The position numbers and the translations under genes are program-made. Shown here piece after piece: positions 36,082-44,623 of a DNA stretch of 64,000 nucleotides; position 1 is the stretch's first letter; every line of letters starts with the position of its first letter. The DNA comes from Serratia plymuthica NBRC 102599 (GTDB lineage: Bacteria; Pseudomonadota; Gammaproteobacteria; Enterobacterales; Enterobacteriaceae), in assembly GCF_001590925.1 (NCBI RefSeq), contig NZ_BCTU01000027.1, positions 1-64,000 on the forward strand, in the 5' to 3' direction. The notes below the pieces were generated by a model. The model ran no database searches, had not been told where the DNA came from, and was given only the letters and a program-made list of their open reading frames with translations.

Positions 36082-38502
36082 ATGAGCCCCGTTTACGAGC
36101 AAGAAAATAATAAGCTACCTCAAGAAGAAATAAAGTGTGATGAGCTGGCGGTGAAACTGCGTAGAAAAAAAGCTGGAATAAGTGAAGATGCGCCTGTCTG
36201 CGCTATTGCACTTTCCGGCGGAGGTATTCGCAGTGCGACTTTCAGCCTCGGTTTGTTGCGAGCGTTGGCAAAAAATAAACTTTTACACCGTTTTGATTAT
36301 ATGTCGACAGTGTCTGGCGGGGGTTATATTGGTGGTGCTGTGGGGCGGCTTTATGACGATCAACAGGACGCTGAGAAAGTCGAGGAGGGGTTGAAAGACG
36401 ATCACTCGTTGCTGCTGTGGTGGCTAAGGAATAATGGTCGTTATCTGATACCCGCCGGGCTTCGCGACACGGGTCAGGCTATTGCGTATATGCTGCGCGG
36501 GTTACTGGCATCTCATTTTGAAGCGGCGACGCTGATCCTGTTGTTAGCGGCTCTGACGCTTTGGCCGACGTTGTTTGCAAATCTGATCGAGCCAAATAAA
36601 TTTTCTGAAACTGGTATCTGGCACGGGTTAGCCCTATTACCTGCATTTTTCGCCGCCTATCAAATCTCGGCTTATTGGCTGGTGCGCCCCCGGGGGAAAG
36701 AAAAAGGGAAGGAGAGGCAGTATGTCGACGGCCATATTAACGCTGCTGATGCTTTTTTGGTGGGGCTGGCTACGCTGGTTGGTGTTATTATTGTGTATTA
36801 TCATTTGTGGGGCTTTTTGGGGGTGATTATTGGCCTCTTCCTCATTATCCCTATGCTCGCGGCAATACGGCATTTATTATTTTATCGCCAACGGCAAGAA
36901 GTAACGGCTGCCGAGATGCGTTTAAAGCATACGGAGAGACTCTCTTATGCGCTGGGTGTCATTTTCGTTTTTTTGTTGTTGTACTCTGTTGAAATCTCTT
37001 CCTATTGGTTGAAAAATCATTTTGCCTATTCATCGGGGTGGCTTTTTTCTGCACCTGCGTTGACTGCCCTTATTTTTCGGTTTTCTTTGTTAAAGAAAAC
37101 CGGCTTCTTAAAGTGGCTAAAAAAGGTAGGCATATTCCCGGTGCTCAGCATTGTGGGTTACGCCGTTTTGTTATTGATGCTGATTGGCTGCGCAACCTTA
37201 TTGCGGGTGCTGCTGTCTGATATCGCCGGCTTAAGTATCTCGCTGGAGCTACATTGGATTATGTTTGCCGCAGATACGTTATTTATCTTGATGATATTGC
37301 TGTTTTTCTATTTATCAAAACAGAATATTGCCGTGCTGAATCTCTCTTCAATGCACAATCTATACCGTGCCCGGTTGGAGCGAGCCTATGTTTCCGTCGG
37401 CAATTACACAGGCAAAGCATTCCAGGAGCCGCGTTTCCCATGTTCTCCACTGATGACATATGACCGAAAGTGGGTTGAAGGAAGCAGTCGGCTCACCGAG
37501 ACGCGTTCGGGCGATGATGTGTCCTTGGAGCAATATCAGCCACATCTTTACGGTGGGCCTATTCATTTGATCAATTGTTGTATTAACCAAACTGTGGATG
37601 ATCGTACCGGCAATTATAATGCCGACCGTAAAGGCGTCTCGCTGACGCTCAGTGCTCTGGGAGTTGAGATCGGAACGTCTGATCCGCAGCCTCATGACCC
37701 TCAATATTTTAAAGATGAATGCTTGTCGAAATGGCTGGCTATCTCCGGTGCAGCGGCGGCGACCGGAATGGGATCTCGCACCAAAGGGGGGATTGCAGCG
37801 TTGCTGTTTATCTCGGGGTTGCGTTTGGGTTATTGGAATAAAAGCCTGCTCCCCGCGCCAGGGAAAAACGAACAGGGCGAAGAAAAGGGAAGAAAAAGAA
37901 CAAAATTTGAGGAATGGGCGAGTCGCTTCCCACGGCAATCCGCCATTGTCGGCGAAATGTTTGCGCATTTACCCGGCTTGAACAGTGAGAATTGGTATAT
38001 TTCAGATGGCGGCCATTTTGATAACACTGGCGTCTATGCATTGCTGAAACGCAGGGTGTCACTTATCGTCCTGGCGGATTGTGGTGCAGATCCGGCATAT
38101 GGCTACGAGGATGTGGAAAACTTGGTGCGAAAGGCGAAAATAGATTATGCGACCTTTATCGAGTTTGTGGGTAATACCCGGGTTCAGGCGTCGTTTTCAC
38201 ATTTATTTACCACCCCAGAGACGTTGACTACGGAACCGAACCCGGCTCCCTTTTTGCTTGCCAGGGTGGTTTACCCCGACAGGCCACAACCTGGCGTGCT
38301 GATCGTGGTTAAACCGCATCTGGTAGGCCAACTGCCGCTGGATGTTGATCAATATGCGAAGAAAAATAGCGTATTCCCGCAGCAAACCACGGGGGACCAG
38401 TTTTTTGACGAAGCACAATGGGAGGCTTACCATCAATTGGGGCTTCTGTTGGGGGAACAGTTAACCGAAGAGGTGATGGCGAAAGCGCATACCTGGATTT
38501 AA
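36082..38502 (+). CDS. Patatin-like phospholipase with a membrane domain
   Basis: This is an 806-residue protein. The oxyanion-hole motif GGGIR (46-50) and nucleophile Ser78 (TVSGGGY) are near the N-terminus and the catalytic Asp lies in SDGGH (Asp642). Between them, about residues 140-440 hold several hydrophobic membrane segments, splitting the catalytic domain in the primary sequence. It should hydrolyse phospholipids at a membrane. AAGGAG supports the ATG at 36082. GC is lower than its neighbours, so acquisition is possible. A small periplasmic protein is encoded 57 bp downstream. It may be a T6SS-type or self-membrane phospholipase; the sequence does not decide. Confidence 0.85.
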   Translation: MSPVYEQENNKLPQEEIKCDELAVKLRRKKAGISEDAPVCAIALSGGGIRSATFSLGLLRALAKNKLLHRFDYMSTVSGGGYIGGAVGRLYDDQQDAEKVEEGLKDDHSLLLWWLRNNGRYLIPAGLRDTGQAIAYMLRGLLASHFEAATLILLLAALTLWPTLFANLIEPNKFSETGIWHGLALLPAFFAAYQISAYWLVRPRGKEKGKERQYVDGHINAADAFLVGLATLVGVIIVYYHLWGFLGVIIGLFLIIPMLAAIRHLLFYRQRQEVTAAEMRLKHTERLSYALGVIFVFLLLYSVEISSYWLKNHFAYSSGWLFSAPALTALIFRFSLLKKTGFLKWLKKVGIFPVLSIVGYAVLLLMLIGCATLLRVLLSDIAGLSISLELHWIMFAADTLFILMILLFFYLSKQNIAVLNLSSMHNLYRARLERAYVSVGNYTGKAFQEPRFPCSPLMTYDRKWVEGSSRLTETRSGDDVSLEQYQPHLYGGPIHLINCCINQTVDDRTGNYNADRKGVSLTLSALGVEIGTSDPQPHDPQYFKDECLSKWLAISGAAAATGMGSRTKGGIAALLFISGLRLGYWNKSLLPAPGKNEQGEEKGRKRTKFEEWASRFPRQSAIVGEMFAHLPGLNSENWYISDGGHFDNTGVYALLKRRVSLIVLADCGADPAYGYEDVENLVRKAKIDYATFIEFVGNTRVQASFSHLFTTPETLTTEPNPAPFLLARVVYPDRPQPGVLIVVKPHLVGQLPLDVDQYAKKNSVFPQQTTGDQFFDEAQWEAYHQLGLLLGEQLTEEVMAKAHTWI

Positions 38503-38559
38503 TCAAGCCAGTGCTATCCCTGCGGGGATTATTATTCATCATTATCGTGCGGGAGCATT

Positions 38560-38877
38560 ATGTCAGCGTTCAAGATGCTTATTATTCTCGCTTCCCTGGT
38601 TGCCTTCAACGCGGCCGCTTCGTCCGAAGCGGCCTGGGCCAAGGGCGATAAAGCGATGCAGGCTGCCTGCCTGAAGGCCAGCGGATTGAAAGCGGCCAAA
38701 GCTGCCGGGGCGATCATTCATTATGATGACGACGTCGGCTACTCGGCGTTGTTGATCGGCGGGCGCTACCCGCAGCCGTTTATGAAGAACAAGCCGGGCA
38801 AAGAGCTGTGCCTCTACCAGCGGGCGACCCAAAAGGCGGTGGTTCAGGAAGCCGATGGGTTTCTGGGTAAGCCGTAG
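38560..38877 (+). CDS. Small periplasmic protein, unknown
   Basis: This 105-residue protein has a clear signal peptide (cleavage near AAASSEA, residues 18-24) and two Cys residues that could form a disulfide. I do not recognise it. GGGAGC precedes the ATG. It follows the patatin gene on the same strand and could be an immunity or regulatory partner, but its GC content is core-like, so the link is uncertain. Confidence 0.7.
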   Translation: MSAFKMLIILASLVAFNAAASSEAAWAKGDKAMQAACLKASGLKAAKAAGAIIHYDDDVGYSALLIGGRYPQPFMKNKPGKELCLYQRATQKAVVQEADGFLGKP

Positions 38878-38880
38878 AGG

Positions 38881-38901
38881 CGGGGGCGCCGAGCGCCCCC
38901 G
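38881..38901. terminator. GC-rich hairpin between convergent genes
   Basis: A perfect 9-bp stem (CGGGGGCGC / GCGCCCCCG) with a three-base loop lies between the small periplasmic gene and yncE. The T-run after it is weak, so termination may be partial. Confidence 0.65.
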
Positions 38902-38908
38902 GTCTTGA

Positions 38909-39985
38909 TTATTTCAACGCGATACGAATCACGTCATCCGGTGCCGTGGCTTCTTTTTCGCGGCTGGAAGCCTGTTTGACGCTGACGTACAGCGTCTGGC
39001 CATCCGGTGACAGCGCCAGGCTGTTCGGGTGGGTCGGCGTCTTGAGGGTGTTCAGCAGCTTGTAACTTTTGGCGTCAATCACGCTCACTTCGCCCGCCTT
39101 GCGGTGGGTCACGTAAACTTCATTGCGCGCCGGGTTGAACAGCACCGCCAGCGATTCCGGCACCTCGATTTTGCTCAGGACAGTACCGTCGCGGGTATCG
39201 ACAACCAACACCTGCGCCTGTTTGGAGTCGGTGATAAAGGCACGGTGGGTGGCCGGATCCAGGCTGAGGTTCAAGAAGAAGTGCTCTTTGGCTTCATCCA
39301 GCTTTTTGCGGGTGAGCACCTTGTTGGTTTTGGTGTCGATAGTCACCAGCTCGCCGTCGGCGTTGGTCACATACAGGCGACCGGCTGCGGCGTCCAGCGC
39401 CAGGCCAGTGCCGTATTTGCCGGTATCGGTGATGGTGGTGCGCAGGGTGAGATCTTTACCGTCCACCACCCAGACCACGCTGGATTCGCCCAGCCCGGTA
39501 ATGTACAGCGTGTCGGTCGCGGCGTCGGCCACCAGCTCACGCGGCGCCAGCGGTTTTACCGTCTCGGTGCGTTGGCGGGCATCCAGCACCAGGCGGCCTT
39601 TCACTTCGCCGGTCTTGGCGTCGATAGCGGTCACCGAGTTGTTTACCGTGTTGCCGAAGAACAGCGTATCGGTCTTGCCGTTAATCGCGGCGCCAAAGGG
39701 TTTGATGTCGTTGTGAATCACCTGGGTGATGTCCAGCGTCTTGGGATCCAGCCGATAAACCACGCCGCCCTTGTCCAGCTTACGGCTTTGCGAGGTCGCC
39801 AGATACAGCGCGTTTTCGCCCTGGCTGTACACCATCTCGTAAGCGCCTTTACCTACCGGTTTGCGCAGCAGCTCAGGCTCGCCCTGGGCCAGCAGCGGGG
39901 CGGAAAACAGCATTGACGTGAGCAACAGCAGCGGGAAGGTGGCGCGTGCGCCAAAGCGGCGGCTGGTGGTGGTTGCAGAATTCAT
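38909..39985 (-). CDS. yncE: YncE-like periplasmic beta-propeller protein
   Basis: This is a 358-residue protein with a signal peptide (about 1-33) followed by repeated beta-propeller blades (for example NSVTAIDAKTGEVKG, DGELVTIDTKTNKV, AGEVSVIDAKSYK). In E. coli YncE is a seven-bladed periplasmic propeller that binds single-stranded DNA and is repressed by Fur; a Fur-like box lies upstream here too. Function in the cell is unclear. GGAGAGG precedes the start. Confidence 0.92.
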   Translation of the reverse strand: MNSATTTSRRFGARATFPLLLLTSMLFSAPLLAQGEPELLRKPVGKGAYEMVYSQGENALYLATSQSRKLDKGGVVYRLDPKTLDITQVIHNDIKPFGAAINGKTDTLFFGNTVNNSVTAIDAKTGEVKGRLVLDARQRTETVKPLAPRELVADAATDTLYITGLGESSVVWVVDGKDLTLRTTITDTGKYGTGLALDAAAGRLYVTNADGELVTIDTKTNKVLTRKKLDEAKEHFFLNLSLDPATHRAFITDSKQAQVLVVDTRDGTVLSKIEVPESLAVLFNPARNEVYVTHRKAGEVSVIDAKSYKLLNTLKTPTHPNSLALSPDGQTLYVSVKQASSREKEATAPDDVIRIALK

Positions 39986-40110
39986 AACCTCTCCATGGAG
40001 TTAAAAAAGCCTATCGCCACAGGGCGGTTGCCCTGGAGCCAGGAACGCTCAACATTGAATAAAGGGGACATTCGGCCGGTCGCGTCGTGGCGCGCCGATC
40101 CTGTATTTGC

Positions 40111-40128
40111 GAATAATAATCATTATTC
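40111..40128. promoter_or_regulatory. Fur box upstream of yncE
   Basis: GAATAATAATCATTATTC is close to the Fur consensus (GATAATGATAATCATTATC) and lies about 125 bp upstream of yncE. It indicates iron-dependent repression. The rest of the spacer to 40400 holds no visible gene. Confidence 0.8.
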
Positions 40129-40400
40129 ATGTCGGAGGGGAGCTATTTCGGCAAGGGGTGGGGTGAAAATCACAGTGTGAAGGGGGACGCTGCTCCATTT
40201 TTCTCGATGTACTCCAGAAGGCCAGCGGTGTAGTCATAAGGGAAGAGGGAGGGGGAAATGACCTTTTATGTCATTATCCCAATATATATGGGGTCGGGAG
40301 AACTGTATTACGTATATATAGTATCTGGTTGGCGATATTTAAAAATGGGGGCCTGAAGAAGATTTTATGGTAGAATTAGATAATAAAAGGGAGGGATTAA

Positions 40401-40604
40401 ATGAAATCCAAATATACAGTAAGCCGTATGAGTAAGTCTGAACGCCGCGAGATTCTTCGTAGTTTAGACAGCAGTGCGCCTGTTAAGACCCGTACCTTTT
40501 TGAATCTGTTGCCGAAATTCAAACAAGGTAAGCTCAGGACCGAGCGCCGCACGCAAGAAGACATTAACAAGATGTTCGCGATCGCGTTTAAAGCCGTTCA
40601 ATAG
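40401..40604 (+). CDS. Small basic hypothetical protein
   Basis: This is a 67-residue, Arg/Lys-rich protein (SKSERREILRSL, LRTERRTQEDINKMF) that I do not recognise. A purine-rich site (AAAAGGGAGG) supports the start at 40401; a second in-frame ATG at 40428 is possible. It is followed after 17 bp by a terminator. High charge suggests nucleic acid or membrane-surface binding. Confidence 0.65.
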   Translation: MKSKYTVSRMSKSERREILRSLDSSAPVKTRTFLNLLPKFKQGKLRTERRTQEDINKMFAIAFKAVQ

Positions 40605-40621
40605 TCAATTTTCTTCGAATT

Positions 40622-40650
40622 ACGCCCCGCAGATGCTATGGGGCGTTTTT
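40622..40650 (+). terminator. Terminator between two hypothetical genes
   Basis: A 7-bp stem (ACGCCCC / GGGGCGT) with an 11-base loop and five T residues ends just six bases before the ribosome-binding site of the next gene. The downstream gene is therefore reached by read-through or by a promoter inside this segment. Confidence 0.75.
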
Positions 40651-40666
40651 ATTGGCAGGAGCCAAC

Positions 40667-41287
40667 TTGTCTAAGCAATGGGTATTCAGAAAACTTGTCG
40701 ATAAGAATAATAAAGATAGTTACTATCGCGATCTTATTGCCTATGCCATTTATAAAGAAGCTAAAGATGACTATGCGACTGACTTAGCCAAGCAGAAATT
40801 ATCCGCAGAATTGCTGGAGCAAAAACTTGATGGGTTTCATGAGATGTCGGTGACCGATGCTCAAATATCAGGCTATCGTAAAAAGGCGGATACTGTGATG
40901 AACAGCCTTATTACTCAATTAGATGAAAAGGTTAGCGCGAAACATGAAAAAGCCCTTAAAACGCTTCAGGAGCACCATGCAAAAGAGCTTAAAGATATAA
41001 AGGGTAAAGCGAAAAAAGAAGCCGTTAGCGAATACAAAACACAAATTGAAAATGCCAGCAATGCCAGATCGAACCTGCTATCTCGCGGTATGCTTTGGGT
41101 GTTTACCGGTTATCAAAGCATCGTGGCTACAGCCCTGTTGATCATCATCGTGGGTGGGATCGCTGTTTGGACCGGACCTAAAGAACAGCAGCGAAACATT
41201 GTAGAGGCTTTTATTGGTTTATTTACCACTGCACCAATGCCTGATATGAGTGTTAAAAATGATACAAAATCTGAATCTCAAGGTTGA
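40667..41287 (+). CDS. Coiled-coil membrane-anchored hypothetical protein
   Basis: This is a 206-residue protein with a long charged coiled-coil region (about 35-135) and one membrane segment near residues 150-170 (IVATALLIIIVGGIAVW). There is no N-terminal signal. The start is a TTG, chosen because AGGAG lies five bases upstream; a TTG at 40652 overlaps the ribosome-binding site and is unlikely. I do not recognise the family. Lower GC than the surroundings suggests that it was acquired. Confidence 0.65.
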   Translation: MSKQWVFRKLVDKNNKDSYYRDLIAYAIYKEAKDDYATDLAKQKLSAELLEQKLDGFHEMSVTDAQISGYRKKADTVMNSLITQLDEKVSAKHEKALKTLQEHHAKELKDIKGKAKKEAVSEYKTQIENASNARSNLLSRGMLWVFTGYQSIVATALLIIIVGGIAVWTGPKEQQRNIVEAFIGLFTTAPMPDMSVKNDTKSESQG

Positions 41288-41425
41288 GCCTAAGTATTTA
41301 TATTATTAATTGCTCCTAATCGATTATACGGTTTATTTAATTTTAAGATAAAATTATCGATATTATTCGCCTGCCAAGATTATATATCTAATCAATAGAT
41401 TTATTGCGCGAATAAAGTATCCATT

Positions 41426-42244
41426 TCACATAGCGATGCCGCTCCCCGCCATTTGGCCTGCGGCATTCCTTTCCGCCAGAAAGCGCGCCGGCGGTTTGCC
41501 TACCGCTTTGCGGAACATGGTGACAAAGCCGCTGGCGCTCTCATAGCCCAGATCCAGCGCTACCTTCTGCACGCTGTCGCCCTTGGTCAGCCGTTGCAGC
41601 GCCAGCATCACGTGCAACTGGCGGCGCCAGTGGCCGAAGCTCATGCCCATTTGCTGCTGCAGAGTGCGGTTGAGGGAGCGTTCGCTCATGCCGATGCGCT
41701 GCGCCCATTGGTTCAGGGTGGCTTTGTCCGCCGGATTGGCCAGCAGCCGCTCGGTCAGTTGGCGAATGCGTGCGTCTTGAGAGACCGGCAAATGCAGGTT
41801 TTCGATCGGCGCATTAACCACCTGATCCAGCAGCACTGCGGTCAGCCGCCCTTCCGGGCCCTGCTCGTCATAGAGCGGATCGAACCTGCTGGCCTGCAAC
41901 AGCAGCTCGCGCAGCAACGGCGATACCGCCAGCGTGCAGCAATGGGTGGGCAGGCCGGCGATAGCGTCCTGATCGACAAACAGACAATAGCATTCGGTGT
42001 CGCCGGCCCCCTGGGCGCTATGCAGCACGTTGCTCGGCATCCAAAGCGCGCATTGCGGCGGCACCAGCCACAGGCCGTTTTCCGCCTCGCAGCGGATCAT
42101 GCCGCGCACCGTATAAATCAGCTGCGCCTTGCGGTGCCGGTGATGGGCCATCTCCCAATCGCTGCTGATGGTGGAGCCCTGTACGGCAAAAATCGCCCGC
42201 GCTACCTGATCGATATCGAAACGCGGTTCGGTGATAACTGGCAT
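41426..42244 (-). CDS. AraC-family transcriptional regulator (cupin type)
   Basis: This is a 272-residue regulator. The N-terminal cupin-like sensing domain (AHHRHRKAQLIYTVRGMIRCEA) is followed by a C-terminal AraC HTH pair (LNQWAQRIGMSERSLNRTL; VQKVALDLGYESASGFVTMF). A Fur-type palindrome overlaps its start codon, so it is probably iron-controlled. Target genes are not evident; the divergent neighbour is a Rob-like regulator. MPVITEPRF at 42244 is the preferred start; 18 more codons upstream are open. Confidence 0.88.
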   Translation of the reverse strand: MPVITEPRFDIDQVARAIFAVQGSTISSDWEMAHHRHRKAQLIYTVRGMIRCEAENGLWLVPPQCALWMPSNVLHSAQGAGDTECYCLFVDQDAIAGLPTHCCTLAVSPLLRELLLQASRFDPLYDEQGPEGRLTAVLLDQVVNAPIENLHLPVSQDARIRQLTERLLANPADKATLNQWAQRIGMSERSLNRTLQQQMGMSFGHWRRQLHVMLALQRLTKGDSVQKVALDLGYESASGFVTMFRKAVGKPPARFLAERNAAGQMAGSGIAM

Positions 42245-42258
42245 GAGAATTATTCTCA
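42244..42258. promoter_or_regulatory. Fur-type 7-1-7 palindrome over the AraC start
   Basis: TGAGAAT-T-ATTCTCA is a perfect palindrome one substitution per arm from the Fur 7-1-7 motif TGATAATNATTATCA. It begins within the start codon of the AraC-type gene and covers its ribosome-binding region, so binding would block transcription or translation initiation. Confidence 0.65.
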
Positions 42259-42358
42259 GTTTGGCGTGATTGAAAAACATTATGTCCTGATTGTGCAATG
42301 TGGTCTAGCGCGTTAGTCGATAAAGTAAGCGCCAGATTTAGCACTCTGAGGGGGCGCA

Positions 42359-43237
42359 ATGTATCAGCAACAGGTAATCACTCAACTGCTGGCCTGGATT
42401 GAGCAAAACCTCGACCAGCCGCTGACGCTGGACGATATCGCCGCCAAATCCGGCTATTCCAAATGGCACTTGCAGCGGCTGTTCAAGCAGTTAACCGGCC
42501 ACGTTCTGGGGACCTACGCCCGGCGCAGAAGACTGAGCGCCGCCGCGCGCGAGTTGCGGCTCACCCACATCAGCGTGGCCTGCATTGCCGATAAGTACCA
42601 GTTTGATTCCCAGCAGACCTTCACCCGCTGTTTCAAGAAGCAGTTCGGTTTGCCGCCGGCCGGTTATCGCCGCAGCCCGGATTGGGCCAGCCACGGCATG
42701 CAGCCGCCGCTGCGTTTGAGCGAAGGGCCGTTGCCGCAGGCGGACATCGTTACCCTGCCTGCCATGCAACTGGTGGGGCGCTCCCAGCGGGGCAACTGCA
42801 CTCTGGGGCAACTGCCGCATTCTAAACACGAGCTGCGTCAACACGCCTGGCGCCAGATGGTGCGCACGCAAGCCGAGCCGCCGGCGGTGGTGTATGGCCT
42901 CACCAGCCTGGAGGCGGACAGCCGCCAACGCGGCGGCAAGCGCATTGTCTATACCGTGGCGCTGGCGGATGAACAGGCGGAAGGCGAGAGGGTGCTCATC
43001 GAGCAAGGCGACTACGCCAGTTTTGTTTATCAGGGCAGGGTGGAGGAATTACAAAACTTTATCGCCCGCCTGTACGATACCGCGATCCCGATGATGAAAG
43101 CGGTGCGGCGGCCGGGGCAGGATATCGAGCGCTTTTACCCGGCGGCGGGCGGCGTCTGCAACGGAGCAAGCACGGCGATCCGTTGTGAATACCTGATCCC
43201 CATACGCCGGATGACGCCGCCAGACGTCGCGCTTTAG
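42359..43237 (+). CDS. Rob-like AraC-family regulator with GyrI-like domain
   Basis: This is a 292-residue protein. The N-terminal DNA-binding domain (DDIAAKSGYSKWHLQRLFKQLTGH; FDSQQTFTRCFKKQFG) is close to Rob/SoxS/MarA, and the C-terminal ligand-binding domain ends QDIERFYPA...RCEYLIPIRR as in E. coli Rob (289 residues). It probably activates stress and efflux genes on binding amphipathic ligands. It may be a Rob paralogue and not Rob itself. GAGGGGG precedes the start. Confidence 0.87.
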   Translation: MYQQQVITQLLAWIEQNLDQPLTLDDIAAKSGYSKWHLQRLFKQLTGHVLGTYARRRRLSAAARELRLTHISVACIADKYQFDSQQTFTRCFKKQFGLPPAGYRRSPDWASHGMQPPLRLSEGPLPQADIVTLPAMQLVGRSQRGNCTLGQLPHSKHELRQHAWRQMVRTQAEPPAVVYGLTSLEADSRQRGGKRIVYTVALADEQAEGERVLIEQGDYASFVYQGRVEELQNFIARLYDTAIPMMKAVRRPGQDIERFYPAAGGVCNGASTAIRCEYLIPIRRMTPPDVAL

Positions 43238-43411
43238 CGGCGTTTTTCACAGTAAGTCATCTTCATACCGCAGCAGGTTACAAAAAAGTGCGTCATGACA
43301 CAGGGAATGTTTCGCACTTAGGTCAATGTGCACATATAATGCGCATCCGGTCATTTATGGCCGAAAATAACCTATATCAATAATCTGCCAGTGGCCACGA
43401 CCAACACGAAG

Positions 43412-44332
43412 ATGAAAATGAACATTCGCGCGTTATTAACCCTGTGTACGGCGCTGGTTGCATTCAGCCAGTCTGCCTTCGCCGTCGTATACCCTTTGCC
43501 TGCCAAAGACAGCCGTCTGGTCGGTGAAAACATCCAAATCACCGTACCCGAAGACAGCAAGCTGCCGCTGGAGAGCTTTGCCGCTCAATACCAGATGGGC
43601 CTGAGCAATATGCTGGAAGCCAACCCGGGCGTGGATCCGTTCCTGCCGAAAGCGGGCAGCACCCTGACCATCCCACAGCAGTTGATCCTGCCGGACGCAC
43701 CGCGTGAAGGCATCATCATCAACAGCGCCGAGATGCGTCTGTACTACTACCCGAAAGGCACCAACACCGTGATCGTGCTGCCAATCGGTATCGGCCAGTT
43801 GGGTAAAGACACCCCGCTGAACTGGATTACCTCGGTACAGCGCAAAAAAGATGGCCCAACCTGGACGCCAACCGCCAAGATGCGTGAAGAATACGCGGCT
43901 GACGGCGAGATCCTGCCTGCGGTGTTCCCGGCCGGTCCGGACAACCCGATGGGTCTGTATGCGCTGTATGTTGGCCGCCTGTATGCGATCCACGGCACCA
44001 ACGCCAACTTCGGTATCGGCCTGCGCGTGAGCCACGGTTGTGTGCGTCTGCGTGCTGACGACATCAAATACCTGTTCGACAACGTGCCGGTCGGCACCCG
44101 CGTGCAGTTTATCAACGAGCCGGTGAAAGCCAGCGTTGAGCCGGACGGTTCCCGTTACATGGAAGTGCACAACCCGCTTTCCGCTAACGAAGAAGAACTG
44201 AAATCCAAAGATCCGGTGCCGTTAACCCTTTCTGCCGCCGTGGGCAAAGTGGCGATGGATCCTGCCGTTAACCAGAGCGAAGTGGACGCGGCGATTAAGG
44301 CCCGTTCCGGTATGCCGGTTAAAGTGAACTGA
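43412..44332 (+). CDS. ldtB: L,D-transpeptidase LdtB (YbiS)
   Basis: This 306-residue periplasmic enzyme anchors Braun's lipoprotein to peptidoglycan. It has a signal peptide (ending SAFA), a LysM-like segment ([18 protein letters not shown]) and the YkuD catalytic motif SHGCVRL. Length and sequence follow E. coli YbiS (306 residues) when ATG 43412 is used; an upstream GTG at 43391 would add seven residues. A strong terminator follows. Confidence 0.94.
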   Translation: MKMNIRALLTLCTALVAFSQSAFAVVYPLPAKDSRLVGENIQITVPEDSKLPLESFAAQYQMGLSNMLEANPGVDPFLPKAGSTLTIPQQLILPDAPREGIIINSAEMRLYYYPKGTNTVIVLPIGIGQLGKDTPLNWITSVQRKKDGPTWTPTAKMREEYAADGEILPAVFPAGPDNPMGLYALYVGRLYAIHGTNANFGIGLRVSHGCVRLRADDIKYLFDNVPVGTRVQFINEPVKASVEPDGSRYMEVHNPLSANEEELKSKDPVPLTLSAAVGKVAMDPAVNQSEVDAAIKARSGMPVKVN

Positions 44333-44360
44333 TAGCCCCGGGCTTCAGTGGTTGCGATAA

Positions 44361-44385
44361 AAGACGCCTGCGGGCGTCTTTTTTT
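44361..44385 (+). terminator. Terminator after ldtB
   Basis: An 8-bp stem (AAGACGCC / GGCGTCTT) with a TGCG loop is followed by a run of T residues. Confidence 0.93.
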
Positions 44386-44485
44386 ATGCCTTTCGGCCGC
44401 CATCCTCGGTAATCAATATCGCATGGCGAACTCATCTTTATTATTTCCCAATCATCGTCTTCAATACTAAAAGCGCGGACTCGTA

Positions 44486-44605
44486 ATGGGATTTATCGGC
44501 TCTTTCAATATACCTGTTATCGCACGGGGTCCGGATCAATTCGTATTGATTGCAGCCAGGCAAACGCTGGGCTGGATTAAAAGAGAACGGCAAAAAAGAA
44601 GCTGA
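44486..44605 (+). CDS. Possible 39-residue ORF upstream of the decarboxylase
   Basis: A short frame beginning MGFIGSFNIPVIARG and ending in a basic tail (WIKRERQKRS) fills the space before the decarboxylase operon and ends 18 bp before its start. No good ribosome-binding site is visible. It could be a leader peptide, a remnant of a deleted B subunit, or chance. I do not recognise it. Confidence 0.25.
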   Translation: MGFIGSFNIPVIARGPDQFVLIAARQTLGWIKRERQKRS

Positions 44606-44623
44606 CAGTGAGGAGGTTTAAAG

